From Chitinophaga barathri (lineage in GTDB: Bacteria; Bacteroidota; Bacteroidia; Chitinophagales; Chitinophagaceae): DNA of 64,000 bases. The notes under the pieces were generated by a model. The model searched no databases. It saw nothing but the letters and a program-made list of their open reading frames with translations, and was not told where the DNA came from. Of the stretch, positions 18,493 to 27,287 are shown in pieces. The DNA lies in the NCBI RefSeq assembly GCF_003807585.1, contig NZ_RMBX01000014.1, forward strand, positions 186,001 to 250,000, read 5' to 3'. Made by a program: the position numbers and the translations under genes. The number at the start of each line of letters is the position of its first letter. Position 1 is the first letter of the stretch.

Positions 18493-21400
18493 ATGAGAGT
18501 TCTATTCCCAGCCCTATTGGCGGCCTCTCTGTACCTGCCCGCAAAAGCCCAGACCACAGAAGCCTATTTTACCACATACCCGACCCTCACCCCCGACGGC
18601 CAGACGGTGATCTTCAGCTTCGAAGGCGACCTTTGGAAGGCAGATATCCAGAACCCGCACGCCACCCGCCTTACCGCCATGCAGGGGAACGAAACGCTTC
18701 CCAAAGTATCGCCCGACGGCAAATGGATCGCATTCACCGCGTACCAGTTCGGTAATGCGGACGTCTTCCTGATTCCGATAGACGGCGGGGAAGTAAGACA
18801 ACTTACCATGCACGAAGCGTCCGACCAGATGGAGTCCTGGAGCTGGGATTCCCGCTCGGTATACTTTACCTCCGGCCGCGCCGGCAATGCTACCAGCTAC
18901 AAAGTAGGCATAGACGGCGGTACGCCCGTGCGCATATTCCCCCATTATTTTAACCTCATTCACAACGTAGTGGAGCATCCCTCCTCAGGCGAGCTCTTCT
19001 TCAACGATACCTGGGAAAGCAGCAACCAGGCAAACCGTAAACGTTACAAAGGGGACTTCAACCCGGATATTCAATCCTACATACCCGCTACCAAGGCATA
19101 CAAACGGTATACGGACTATCGCGGCAAAGACCTCTGGACTACCATAGACCGCAAAGGCAACATCTATTTCACGTCGGATGAAGCCAACGGCGAATACAAC
19201 CTTTATACATTCGCCAACGGCGCTAAAAAAGCCCTGACCAGCTTCCCTACCTCCATCAAAAGACCCTTTGCCAATGCCAATGGCGGCAAAGTGGTGTTCG
19301 AAAAGGATTACCAGGTATGGATCTACGACGTAGCCGCGGGCAAAGCGGAAAAACTCCCCGTCAAACTCTTCCGCAATCCGGTACTCCCCAAGGAACAAGG
19401 CTTTGAAGTAAAAGACAGGATCAGCCACTTCGACGTTTCCCCGGACGGTAAAAAACTGGCCTTCATCTCACGTGGCGAACTCTTCGTATCAGACATTGAA
19501 GGCAAATTCGTACGCCAGCTTTCCCGCCCCGCGGAACGCGCCATGCAGGTGCAGTGGCTGGCGGACAACCGCACCCTCCTGTTTAACCAAACACTCAACG
19601 GCTACCTGAACTGGTATACCATTCCCGCAGATGGCAGCGGTACGGCAAAACAACTCACCGGCGACAAACGCAATAACCGTCAGCTGACTATGAACAAAAC
19701 CCGTACACAGGCTGTATATCTCAGCGGGCGCGATGAAGTGCGGGTAATGGACCTCAAAACCCTTGAGTCTAAAACTGCGGTGAAAGATGAGATCTGGGCC
19801 TTCCAGAATGCCGATCCCCGCTTCTCTCCCAATGATGAATACATTGTATTTACCGCATACCGCAACTTTGAATCAGACATCCTGGTTCACAACCTGAAAA
19901 AAAATACCACCACCAACCTCACCAATACCGGTGTTACAGAAACCACACCCTATTGGTCCCCCGACGGAAAATATATTTATTTCACCTCTTCACGCACCAA
20001 ACCTTCTTATCCCTTTGGAATGAGCAACGCCAAGGTATACCGCATTCCGCTGGAAAAGCTGGACGAGCCTTACCGCGCGGATAAATTCGACGAGCTTTTC
20101 AAAAAAGAAGAAAAGAAAGATACTTCCAAAACCGCCGCCAAAACTCAACCCGTCACCGGTTCCATTACCATCGACGCAGACAGGATCATGCAACGCACGG
20201 AACAGATCAGCCCCGACTTCGGCGGCCAATATGGTCCCTACCATATTTCACAGAAAGGAGATAAATCCACCGTTTATTTCTTTTCCAATCACGCAGACGG
20301 AAAAGGCGCGCTGTGGAAAACCGTCATCGAACCCTTTGAAGAGAACAAAACAGATAAGATCGCCGGCACTGAAAGAGGCGCCTCTACTATTTGTGAAGTG
20401 GACGGAAAACTGTATGCGCTTTCCGGCGGCAATATCAACAAACTGAACCCGGACGCCAACAAACTGGATGCTATCAACATCAACATGTCTTTCTACCGGA
20501 ACCTCGGCACCGAGTTCCGCCAGATATTTTATGAAACCTGGGCCAATGTGGAAGAAAATTTCTACAACGCAGACTTCCACGGCACCAACTGGACCAAGCT
20601 CCGCGACGATTACAGCCGCTACCTTCCATACATCAATAATCGCGGGGACCTGCGCATTCTGCTGAACGACCTGCTGGGCGAACTGAACTCCTCGCACCTT
20701 GGCTTTAACAGCTCCGGCGATGAAGAAAAGATTACGCTGAGCTACCGTACCATGGAAACGGGTATCGAGTTCGACAATCAGCAGCCTTACAAAGTAAACC
20801 GCATCGTAACCAATAGCAGTGCAGACAAACATGGCATAGACATCCGCCCCGGCGATGTTCTTACCAAAGTGAACGGCACCGCAGTAGAAACCAATCTCTG
20901 CCGCGACCAGTACTTCACCCGTCCTTCTTTCGAAAAAGAGATGGTGCTCTCCTTCGAGCGCGGCGGTAAAACTTTTGACGTAAAGCTGCACCCACAGCCT
21001 TCTTATTTTATCGGCAACCAGCTCTATGATGAATGGATCGCGGGCAACGAAAAACGGGTGGACCAGCTCAGCAGCAACAAAGTGGCTTATACCTGCATGA
21101 AAAACATGGGTACTTTCGAGCTGGAAAAATTCCTCATCGATATGGCGGCCAAGCTGGGCAGTAAAGATGCGCTCATTCTCGACCTACGTTACAACACCGG
21201 TGGCAACGTACATGATGAAGTGCTGAAATTCCTCTCACAACGCCCCTACCTGCAATGGCAATACCGTGAAGGAAAACTGTCACCACAGCCAAACTTCGCA
21301 CCTGCCGGCAAACCGATCGTGCTCCTGATCAACGAACAATCTCTCAGTGACGCGGAAATGACCGCCGCCGGTTTCAAAGCGCTGAAGCTGGGCAAGATCA

Positions 21401-21630
21401 TCGGTACAGAATCTTACCGCTGGATCATTTTTACTTCCGGCAAAGGCCTGGTGGACGGTTCTTTCTACCGCCTCCCATCCTGGGGCTGCTACACGCTCGA
21501 CGGCAAGAACCTCGAAAAAGAAGGCGTTGCCCCGGACATTTATGTAAAAACCACCTTTGCGGACAGGCTGGAAAACAAAGACCCACAGCTGGAAAGAGCC
21601 GTACAGGAAGTACTCAAAGACCTGAAATAG
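18493..21630 (+). CDS. Tricorn-like S41 family peptidase, exported
   Basis: Large serine peptidase related to archaeal tricorn protease; probably degrades peptides in the periplasm. Domains: signal peptide (LLAASLYLPAKAQ); beta-propeller of PD40/WD40-like repeats at about residues 25-530 (VSPDGKWIAFTAY, FDVSPDGKKLAFIS, YWSPDGKYIYFTSS); tricorn core around 650-750; PDZ around 755-845 (DIRPGDVLTKVNGTAV); S41 catalytic domain from about 860 with DLRYNTGG and the nucleophile motif NEQSLSDAE, where the Ser precedes Asp as in tricorn. The length of 1045 is normal. It begins 122 nt after the LytTR gene with no terminator seen, so co-transcription is possible. Confidence 0.93.
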   Translation: MRVLFPALLAASLYLPAKAQTTEAYFTTYPTLTPDGQTVIFSFEGDLWKADIQNPHATRLTAMQGNETLPKVSPDGKWIAFTAYQFGNADVFLIPIDGGEVRQLTMHEASDQMESWSWDSRSVYFTSGRAGNATSYKVGIDGGTPVRIFPHYFNLIHNVVEHPSSGELFFNDTWESSNQANRKRYKGDFNPDIQSYIPATKAYKRYTDYRGKDLWTTIDRKGNIYFTSDEANGEYNLYTFANGAKKALTSFPTSIKRPFANANGGKVVFEKDYQVWIYDVAAGKAEKLPVKLFRNPVLPKEQGFEVKDRISHFDVSPDGKKLAFISRGELFVSDIEGKFVRQLSRPAERAMQVQWLADNRTLLFNQTLNGYLNWYTIPADGSGTAKQLTGDKRNNRQLTMNKTRTQAVYLSGRDEVRVMDLKTLESKTAVKDEIWAFQNADPRFSPNDEYIVFTAYRNFESDILVHNLKKNTTTNLTNTGVTETTPYWSPDGKYIYFTSSRTKPSYPFGMSNAKVYRIPLEKLDEPYRADKFDELFKKEEKKDTSKTAAKTQPVTGSITIDADRIMQRTEQISPDFGGQYGPYHISQKGDKSTVYFFSNHADGKGALWKTVIEPFEENKTDKIAGTERGASTICEVDGKLYALSGGNINKLNPDANKLDAININMSFYRNLGTEFRQIFYETWANVEENFYNADFHGTNWTKLRDDYSRYLPYINNRGDLRILLNDLLGELNSSHLGFNSSGDEEKITLSYRTMETGIEFDNQQPYKVNRIVTNSSADKHGIDIRPGDVLTKVNGTAVETNLCRDQYFTRPSFEKEMVLSFERGGKTFDVKLHPQPSYFIGNQLYDEWIAGNEKRVDQLSSNKVAYTCMKNMGTFELEKFLIDMAAKLGSKDALILDLRYNTGGNVHDEVLKFLSQRPYLQWQYREGKLSPQPNFAPAGKPIVLLINEQSLSDAEMTAAGFKALKLGKIIGTESYRWIIFTSGKGLVDGSFYRLPSWGCYTLDGKNLEKEGVAPDIYVKTTFADRLENKDPQLERAVQEVLKDLK

Positions 21631-21778
21631 AACAGGGCGCTTGAATGAATGTGCCTGCAGAAATGTTGGCAGTGAAGCATTCAGGCCATTCACATATTTC
21701 ATTCAACGCCTTTAGAAGGGCGGCACTACAGGGTGCGCTTATGTTTACATTTATCGATAACCTTCAGGAGATATTGTT

Positions 21779-23278
21779 ATGAGTAAACTTACTTTTTCAC
21801 TTTTGTTCTGCCTTTTAATTTGTTCCCAAATTTCGGTTGCACAAAAAAACGAAATTGACAAAAGGTTAAAAGGGCTGGACACTTTAGTAGCCCGCGTCAT
21901 GAAAGACTGGCATGTTGCCGGCCTTGCGGTAGCTGTCGTAGAAAAAGACAAAGTGATCTATTTAAAAGGTTTTGGATACAGGGACTATGAAAACAAACTT
22001 CCGGTCACCCCCAATACCGTATTCTCCATCGCATCCTGCACAAAGGCGATGACTGCGGGCCTCATCGGTATTTTGGCGGAGGAAAATAAGATAGATATCA
22101 ACAGGCCCGTACGAAATTATTTTCCTGCTTTGGAATTTTACAACGAACAGCTTAGCAGTTATGTAACGATAAAGGATATGCTGGCACACCGTACCGGTTT
22201 GCCGAGACATGACTGGTTAACACATTCAAAGCAAGACATACCGATAGACAGTATTGTGTACCGCATCCGGTTTTTAGAACCCTCCGCAGGCTTTCGGGAA
22301 AAATTCCAGTATTGCAACCTGATGTATACTGCTTTGGGCGGCTTTGTGCAAAAAGTTACCGGTAAATCGTGGGAGCAAAGTATGAAAGAAAAGATACTTG
22401 ATCCACTGGGCATGCGCAACACTACCTGCCTTATATCCGATCTGAAGAATGCGGTTGAATATTCAAAAGGATATACCGTAAGAAATGATACCATCATTCC
22501 CGGTAAAATGAGCAATTCAGGCGCAAATCCCGCTGGCAGTATCAATTCTTCTGTCAACGATATGGCGCAATGGCTGATTGCGTTGATACACGAAGGGAAA
22601 TACAGGGATAAACAGGTCATACCCGCCCGTTTTATAAGAGAAGCCACGTCACCCCAGGTGAGCAACCCGTCCAGGCCCAGGCCGGGCTTGCCCGCCTACC
22701 CGGACATTTATTTTGGCGATTACGGATATGGCTGGAACCTTTGTTCGTACCGCGGACATTATTTGGCTACGCACGGTGGCGACCTTCCACTTTTTTCATC
22801 CACCACCGCGTTATATCCAACCGATAGCATCGGTATTGTTGTGCTGGTTAATAAATTCGACGCCACTATTTCAGAGATCATCCGTGACTATATTGCCGAT
22901 AAATTATTAACGCTGCCTTTTAAAGATTGGAACAAAGAACTTCTTGCCCTGTACCAGCGCAACAACAGCGGGAACAAGCCCGCGCCTGCACCGGAAATAA
23001 CGGTCGTTCCCTTGTCACATCCATTGACAGACTATACCGGGATATATATTCATCCCGCTTATGGAAAAGTCCAGGTCACATTATCAAACGATACATTGCG
23101 GGCTGCCCATAATGATGAGCCTATACTTTTCAGGCATTATAATTATGACATATTCAGAGCCGGCGTGCCTGGCGGCAGGTTACGTTTTCAAATGAATAAA
23201 GAAGGGAGAATAATATCTATGGCAGCGGCCCTTGAGCCGGAGGTAAAAGATATTGTTTTTGTAAAAAGCAATTACTAA
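21779..23278 (+). CDS. Serine hydrolase, beta-lactamase/class C (S12-like) family
   Basis: Exported penicillin-binding-protein-like hydrolase; the family includes class C beta-lactamases, D-aminopeptidases and esterases, so the substrate is open. Seen: signal peptide ending SQISVAQ, SxxK tetrad S86-C-T-K89, Y178-C-N180 as the second motif, and HGGDLPLF as the likely KTG-equivalent; then a C-terminal beta domain (DUF3471-like, from about residue 415, LTDYTGIYIHPAYGKVQVTL). Base composition is visibly more AT-rich and codon use more relaxed than in its neighbours. Together with the adjacent insertion-like element and HicBA-like pair this suggests horizontal transfer. Confidence 0.88.
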   Translation: MSKLTFSLLFCLLICSQISVAQKNEIDKRLKGLDTLVARVMKDWHVAGLAVAVVEKDKVIYLKGFGYRDYENKLPVTPNTVFSIASCTKAMTAGLIGILAEENKIDINRPVRNYFPALEFYNEQLSSYVTIKDMLAHRTGLPRHDWLTHSKQDIPIDSIVYRIRFLEPSAGFREKFQYCNLMYTALGGFVQKVTGKSWEQSMKEKILDPLGMRNTTCLISDLKNAVEYSKGYTVRNDTIIPGKMSNSGANPAGSINSSVNDMAQWLIALIHEGKYRDKQVIPARFIREATSPQVSNPSRPRPGLPAYPDIYFGDYGYGWNLCSYRGHYLATHGGDLPLFSSTTALYPTDSIGIVVLVNKFDATISEIIRDYIADKLLTLPFKDWNKELLALYQRNNSGNKPAPAPEITVVPLSHPLTDYTGIYIHPAYGKVQVTLSNDTLRAAHNDEPILFRHYNYDIFRAGVPGGRLRFQMNKEGRIISMAAALEPEVKDIVFVKSNY

Positions 23279-23316
23279 ACGGTCAACAAGATGCTGGTCG
23301 TATTGTTCCTGAAAAA

Positions 23317-23424
23317 GGGCTGCCTCAAAAGTAATTTTTACCTTAATTTATTCGGGCACCTGGTGGCGCGATTTTTTATTTAAGCGATGATCAATCCCAT
23401 TCGTTTTTACTTTTGAAGCAGTCC
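23317..23424. mobile_element. 108-bp MITE-like element with IS-type inverted ends
   Basis: Left end GGGCTGCCTCAAAAGTAA (23317-23334) and right end TTACTTTTGAAGCAGTCC (23407-23424) are inverted repeats matching at 16 of 18 positions; including the flanking AAAAA/TTTTT the match runs to 21 of 23. The interior of 72 bp has no ORF. Ends of the form GG-CTG--TCAAAAGT are seen in several transposase-bearing elements, so I read this as a non-autonomous or decayed insertion element. It lies between the serine hydrolase stop and the stop of the HicA-like gene. Confidence 0.65.
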
Positions 23425-23429
23425 TTTTT

Positions 23430-23675
23430 TTATGCCAGCTCCTGGTCGATAAATGCCTGCAATTCTTCCTGCCGCAGCAATATGCCCCGCAATGCCGTTC
23501 TCACGATGAACTGCGGCACCGGGTCCTGGTACATGCGGATGATAACCGGCCTGTCTTTCCCCGGGCGGGCCCATTTCTCAAACCCGCCGGGAATAAACCG
23601 GAACTGAAAGCCCTTCGATAATAAGAACGAACGGAAGGTATCCAGGCTGACGCCGGATGAAGAAAGGTTGTTCAT
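23430..23675 (-). CDS. HicA-like mRNA interferase toxin, catalytic His replaced
   Basis: An 81-residue protein with the HicA-like double-stranded-RNA-binding layout: helix SLDTFRSFLLSKGFQF, beta hairpin, PVIIRMYQDPVPQFIVRTALRGIL, then a C-terminal helix. Relatives of this subtype carry GGH at the turn, the His being the nuclease residue of HicA. Here the turn reads PGGFEKW, with Phe32 in place of His. The toxin may therefore be inactive, or this may be a repurposed member. It lies 36 nt after the HicB-like gene, in the order antitoxin then toxin. The assignment rests on pattern, size and pairing. Confidence 0.65.
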   Translation of the reverse strand: MNNLSSSGVSLDTFRSFLLSKGFQFRFIPGGFEKWARPGKDRPVIIRMYQDPVPQFIVRTALRGILLRQEELQAFIDQELA

Positions 23676-23711
23676 GGTAATGATTGTTTTGGTGATCTAA
23701 TGGTTAAATGC

Positions 23712-24092
23712 TCAGGAAACATATGCCTGCGGTTGCGGCATATCAAGGGTGCAGGTGAACCCGCGTACCGGCGAGCCGCTTTTGATCAGCTCCAGCATAT
23801 CTTCCAGCCCGGTATTGTCATCCAGCGGCGGCCAGATCAGTTCATCCCCGAAAGTCCAGCCGCGGACGGCAAGGTCTTCCTCCAGCAAGCCTTTCTCCAG
23901 CATGTCCTTAAAATACGCCCGGAGCACCACCTCCAGGCAATCTTTGGCCTCCCGTCTGGAAGCGCCGTAACCAGTGAGGTCCAACCCGGGCAGGTGCGCA
24001 TGAAAACAACCCTGGTCGTCCTCAAATGTGTAGCCCTGGATCTTTACCGGGCAATAATCCTTGGCCGGCAGGTCAAACGAAAATCTCTCCAT
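23712..24092 (-). CDS. HicB-like antitoxin
   Basis: A 126-residue partner of the HicA-like gene. Seen: the degraded RNase H-like fold of HicB, with GCFHAHLPGLDLTGYGASRR and EAKDCLEVVLRAYFKDMLEKG corresponding to the family pattern of acidic-site loss and an EA-x-x-x-L helix. The C-terminal 60 residues (ELIWPPLDDNTGLEDMLELI onward) show no clear ribbon-helix-helix or HTH. HicB proteins neutralise HicA and often repress their own operon. A consensus promoter lies at 24115-24147. Confidence 0.6.
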   Translation of the reverse strand: MERFSFDLPAKDYCPVKIQGYTFEDDQGCFHAHLPGLDLTGYGASRREAKDCLEVVLRAYFKDMLEKGLLEEDLAVRGWTFGDELIWPPLDDNTGLEDMLELIKSGSPVRGFTCTLDMPQPQAYVS

Positions 24093-24114
24093 AAGATGAA
24101 TTTTTTCACTCTGC

Positions 24115-24147
24115 CAAAACTAAAGACTTCCCGAATTGACACGCAAA
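24115..24147 (-). promoter_or_regulatory. Promoter of the HicBA-like operon
   Basis: Leftward -33 TTTG (24147-24144), 21-bp spacer, -7 TAGTTTTG (24122-24115). Both match the Bacteroidota consensus, and the -7 lies 22 nt before the ATG. Confidence 0.6.
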
Positions 24148-24235
24148 AATTACCCTGAGACTTTCTCGTGTTAATTATATAATATCTCAGGTTTTTGAAT
24201 GGATTCTGAAAAGTATAATTATTAACTTGGCCCCC

Positions 24236-25090
24236 ATGAAAAGGATCACCTCAGCACTGCTGCTTTGCCTCTTTGCCGCCACCACCGTGCTGGCGCAAGA
24301 CCGCAACATCCGCGTAATGTCTTTCAACATACGTTACAACAACCCGAAAGACAGCATCAACGCCTGGCCCAACAGGAAAGATAAGGTAGCCTCCCAGGTA
24401 CTGTTCCACCAGCCCGTGCTCCTGGGCGTCCAGGAAGCCCTCTGGGACCAGATGGATGACCTCGCGCAAAGGCTTCCGCAATATAAATTTGTAGGAGTAG
24501 GCCGCGACGACGGGCAGAAAAAAGGCGAATTTTCCGCAATCTTTTATGATACTACCCGCCTCCAACTGCTGCAATCACATACCTTCTGGCTCTCCGAAAC
24601 CCCGGAAGTGACCGGCAGCAAAGGCTGGGACGCCGCCATCTGCCGCATCGTAACCTATGCCCGCTTCCGCGACAGGATTACCAAAAAAGAATTCTACCAC
24701 TTCAATACCCACTTTGATCACATCGGTAAAATCGCGCGCCGCGAAAGCGCCAAACTGCTGCTGGAAAAAATTGCAAAGATCAGCGGCAAACTGCCCGTGG
24801 TGATCACAGGCGACTTCAACGCCACACCGGCGGACGAGCCCATCCGCGTGATCACGGATGAACAGAACCCGCTGCACCTGAAAGATTCAAAACCGCTCAG
24901 CAAAATACCGCATTACGGCCCGGACTGCACGTTCAACAGCTTCAAGGCGCATGAAACCGCCGAAGACCCGATCGACTACATTTTCCTGAAAGGCCCCTGG
25001 AAAGTGCTGCAACATGCCACCATCACACAAACCTGGAAAGGCCTGTTCGCTTCGGACCACTACTCGATATTTGCCAATCTCACCTTATAA
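24236..25090 (+). CDS. Endonuclease/exonuclease/phosphatase family protein, exported
   Basis: Metal-dependent phosphodiesterase fold (DNase I/sphingomyelinase superfamily), substrate unknown. Seen: signal peptide MKRITSALLLCLFAATTVLAQ, FNIRYNN with the metal-binding Asn, Glu in GVQEALWDQ, HFNTHFDHIG, GDFNATPADEPI and the terminal catalytic SDHYSIFANL. The ATG at 24236 gives a clean signal peptide; a TTG nine bases earlier adds only three residues. It converges on the M28 peptidase with a shared bidirectional terminator at 25093-25126. Confidence 0.92.
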   Translation: MKRITSALLLCLFAATTVLAQDRNIRVMSFNIRYNNPKDSINAWPNRKDKVASQVLFHQPVLLGVQEALWDQMDDLAQRLPQYKFVGVGRDDGQKKGEFSAIFYDTTRLQLLQSHTFWLSETPEVTGSKGWDAAICRIVTYARFRDRITKKEFYHFNTHFDHIGKIARRESAKLLLEKIAKISGKLPVVITGDFNATPADEPIRVITDEQNPLHLKDSKPLSKIPHYGPDCTFNSFKAHETAEDPIDYIFLKGPWKVLQHATITQTWKGLFASDHYSIFANLTL

Positions 25091-25092
25091 AG

Positions 25093-25126
25093 AAAAAGCC
25101 CCGGCGATATGCCGGGGCTTTTTTTT
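25093..25126. terminator. Bidirectional terminator between the exonuclease and M28 genes
   Basis: Stem AAGCCCCGGC (25096-25105) with GCCGGGGCTT (25111-25120), 5-nt loop GATAT, a run of eight T to the right and a run of A to the left, so it can work on both strands. It touches the last codons of the leftward M28 gene. Confidence 0.92.
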
Positions 25127-26105
25127 AATCCTTCTTTTCTTCCGCAATCCGCGTCGGCGCATCCTTCCCTCCTACAATAGTGCCGGAGCTGATGGCAATT
25201 GCTTCAATAATATCCGCGATATTTTTCATGTCCAGCGATTCCACTTCATCGTTCACGCTGTGGTACAGCGTATCCTTATCTATCTGCGTGGTGGAAATAG
25301 TGTGGGCGGGCACCCCGAGGCGCGCGAGCGTAGCATTGTCCGACCGGTAAAAGAGCCTTTGCTCCGGGTAGGGGTCCGGGTGGAACTGGAAGCTGGAGCC
25401 TTTCAGGTTTTCCTGCAATATCTTCCCGAAATCGGATCTTTCAAAACCGGTGATAAATGCACTGTTGCGGCCAAACTTGGACTCTTTCCCGATCATTTCA
25501 ATATTAAACATCGCCACGATCTTTGCAGGATCGAGCTGTTTGGAAAAATAACGGGAGCCGAAACCGCCGATCTCCTCGGCTGTGAACGCCACAAATATCA
25601 CGCTGCGCTCAGGCGCATGTTCTTTAAAATAATTCGCCAGGAGGATCACCGCCGTAACGCCCGATGCATCATCGTCCGCGCCGTTGGCAATGCTGTCTTC
25701 CTCCACGGCTTTCTGGATACCGATGTGATCGTAGTGACCGGAGAAGATTACGTATTCATCCGGTTTGCTGCTGCCTTTGATCATCCCGGCCACGTTGTGG
25801 AGAAACTTCGGGTCGGTCGCGGCGGCGGCGGAATCCAGTGAAACTACCTTCCGGCCGCTGGTGGCAAACCGCTGGCGGAAGTCTTTTTCGCCGGGAAGCG
25901 GCTGCAGGCCTGCTTTTTTGAATTCATCTTCTATAAACAGGGATGCTTTTTCTATTCCCGGTGTGTAGGTCATGCGGCCCTGCATACTATCTGCGGCTAA
26001 AGTGCTGATGATGCGGCTCACTTCCGTTTCGCTGATCTTTTGCGCCTGTGCGGGCATGATTCCCGCCGCCAGGGCGCCTAAGAGGCATAGTGCGCTTAAT
26101 TTCAT
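25125..26105 (-). CDS. M28 family zinc aminopeptidase, exported
   Basis: Dizinc exopeptidase, probably periplasmic. Seen: signal peptide ending GIMPAQAQ, first ligand His in SGHYDHIG, bridging Asp in NGADDDASG, catalytic Glu and ligand Glu in [11 protein letters not shown], Asp/Glu position in MFNIEMIGK, and a final His in [19 protein letters not shown]. The length of 326 is short for M28 but complete: there is no PA-domain insertion. It is monocistronic; its ATG is 79 nt from the ruvB start on the opposite strand. Confidence 0.93.
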   Translation of the reverse strand: MKLSALCLLGALAAGIMPAQAQKISETEVSRIISTLAADSMQGRMTYTPGIEKASLFIEDEFKKAGLQPLPGEKDFRQRFATSGRKVVSLDSAAAATDPKFLHNVAGMIKGSSKPDEYVIFSGHYDHIGIQKAVEEDSIANGADDDASGVTAVILLANYFKEHAPERSVIFVAFTAEEIGGFGSRYFSKQLDPAKIVAMFNIEMIGKESKFGRNSAFITGFERSDFGKILQENLKGSSFQFHPDPYPEQRLFYRSDNATLARLGVPAHTISTTQIDKDTLYHSVNDEVESLDMKNIADIIEAIAISSGTIVGGKDAPTRIAEEKKD

Positions 26106-26158
26106 GGCTGATAAAGATTTCGATAAAAATAATGGAAATATCCTCTACAATTTCTCAT

Positions 26159-26166
26159 TACTTTTG
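26159..26166 (+). promoter_or_regulatory. -7 promoter element of ruvB
   Basis: TACTTTTG, a full match to TAnnTTTG. Transcription would begin at about 26172, after the ATG at 26170, so it favours the ATG at 26185 as the real ruvB start. Confidence 0.5.
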
Positions 26167-26184
26167 AAGATGAAAGGCCAAGAT

Positions 26185-27213
26185 ATGTCCAATTCAAACC
26201 TAAGACCCGATGAGAACCGGCTGAGTGCTGCTGAGAAGGAATTCGAGAACAGTATCCGGCCGAAAGAGATCGAGGATTTCTCCGGGCAGGAGCAGATCAT
26301 TGAGAACCTCAGAATTTTCATCAAAGCAGCTAAAATGCGCGGCGAAGCGCTGGATCACATCCTGTTCCACGGCCCTCCCGGCCTGGGCAAGACCACCCTT
26401 TCCCGTATTGTGGCAAACGAGCTGGGCGTAAATATCCGCGAAACTTCAGGCCCGGTGATAGAAAAACCCGGGGATCTCGCCGGGCTGCTCACCAACCTGG
26501 AAACAAATGACGTGTTATTCGTGGATGAGATACACCGCCTGAGCACCGTCGTGGAAGAATACCTGTACTCCGCCATGGAGGATTACCGCATAGATATCAT
26601 GATCGATTCAGGCCCCAACGCCCGTTCCGTTCAGATCAACCTCCACCCTTTCACCCTCGTGGGCGCCACCACCCGTTCCGGCCTGCTCACAGCACCCCTC
26701 CTGAGCCGTTTTGGCATCAAAAGCCGCCTGGAATATTACACCGCCGCTACGCTTCAAAAGATACTCTGGCGCGCCGCCGGGCTGCTGGGCTCTAAGATCA
26801 CCTCCGATGCCGCGGCTGAAATAGCGCGCCGCTCCCGTGGCACACCACGTATAGCAAACGGCCTGCTGCGCCGCGTGCGCGACTTTGCCCAGGTGGTAGG
26901 CAATGGGGTGATAGACCTGGAAATTGCCCAGTTCAGCCTCAAAGCGCTGAGCGTGGACGAATATGGACTGGATGAAATGGACAACCGCATCCTGAATACT
27001 ATCATCGAAAACTTTAAAGGCGGCCCGGTAGGCATTACCACCATCGCCACGGCCGTGGGGGAAGAAGCCGGCACGCTGGAAGAAGTGTACGAGCCGTTCC
27101 TGATACAGGAAGGGTTTATCAAACGTACGCCCCGCGGGCGCGAGGTGACGGAAAAAGCGTATACGCACCTGGGTAAGACCCCGCTGAAAGGCGGATCGAA
27201 CCTTTTGTTCTAA
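26185..27213 (+). CDS. ruvB: Holliday junction branch-migration helicase RuvB
   Basis: AAA+ motor that drives branch migration with RuvA. Seen: Walker [10 protein letters not shown], sensor and Walker [10 protein letters not shown], arginine-finger region [22 protein letters not shown], and the C-terminal winged helix with [18 protein letters not shown] and [13 protein letters not shown]. Start choice: the frame is open to 25972, but upstream residues overlap the divergent peptidase gene and look unlike RuvB; the ATG at 26185 gives 342 residues, normal for the family, and lies just downstream of the -7 element. The ATG at 26170 is possible. ruvC lies 2.7 kb away, not adjacent. Confidence 0.97.
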   Translation: MSNSNLRPDENRLSAAEKEFENSIRPKEIEDFSGQEQIIENLRIFIKAAKMRGEALDHILFHGPPGLGKTTLSRIVANELGVNIRETSGPVIEKPGDLAGLLTNLETNDVLFVDEIHRLSTVVEEYLYSAMEDYRIDIMIDSGPNARSVQINLHPFTLVGATTRSGLLTAPLLSRFGIKSRLEYYTAATLQKILWRAAGLLGSKITSDAAAEIARRSRGTPRIANGLLRRVRDFAQVVGNGVIDLEIAQFSLKALSVDEYGLDEMDNRILNTIIENFKGGPVGITTIATAVGEEAGTLEEVYEPFLIQEGFIKRTPRGREVTEKAYTHLGKTPLKGGSNLLF

Positions 27214-27240
27214 AGGAGCACTTCCTATAAAGACATAAAA

Positions 27241-27267
27241 AAAGCACCGGAGTTCCGGTGCTTTTTT
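27241..27267. terminator. Bidirectional terminator between ruvB and the response regulator
   Basis: AAAGCACCGG (27241-27250), loop AGTT, CCGGTGCTTT (27255-27264), with a T-run on the right and an A-run on the left. It serves the converging ruvB and regulator genes. Confidence 0.9.
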
Positions 27268-27287
27268 CTTTTAAACTTCTTTCTCTC

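Noticed and set aside
25972-26184. Upstream extension of ruvB by up to 71 codons
   Set aside because: It overlaps the divergent M28 gene, lacks RuvB similarity, and a -7 element at 26159 places transcription start after it.
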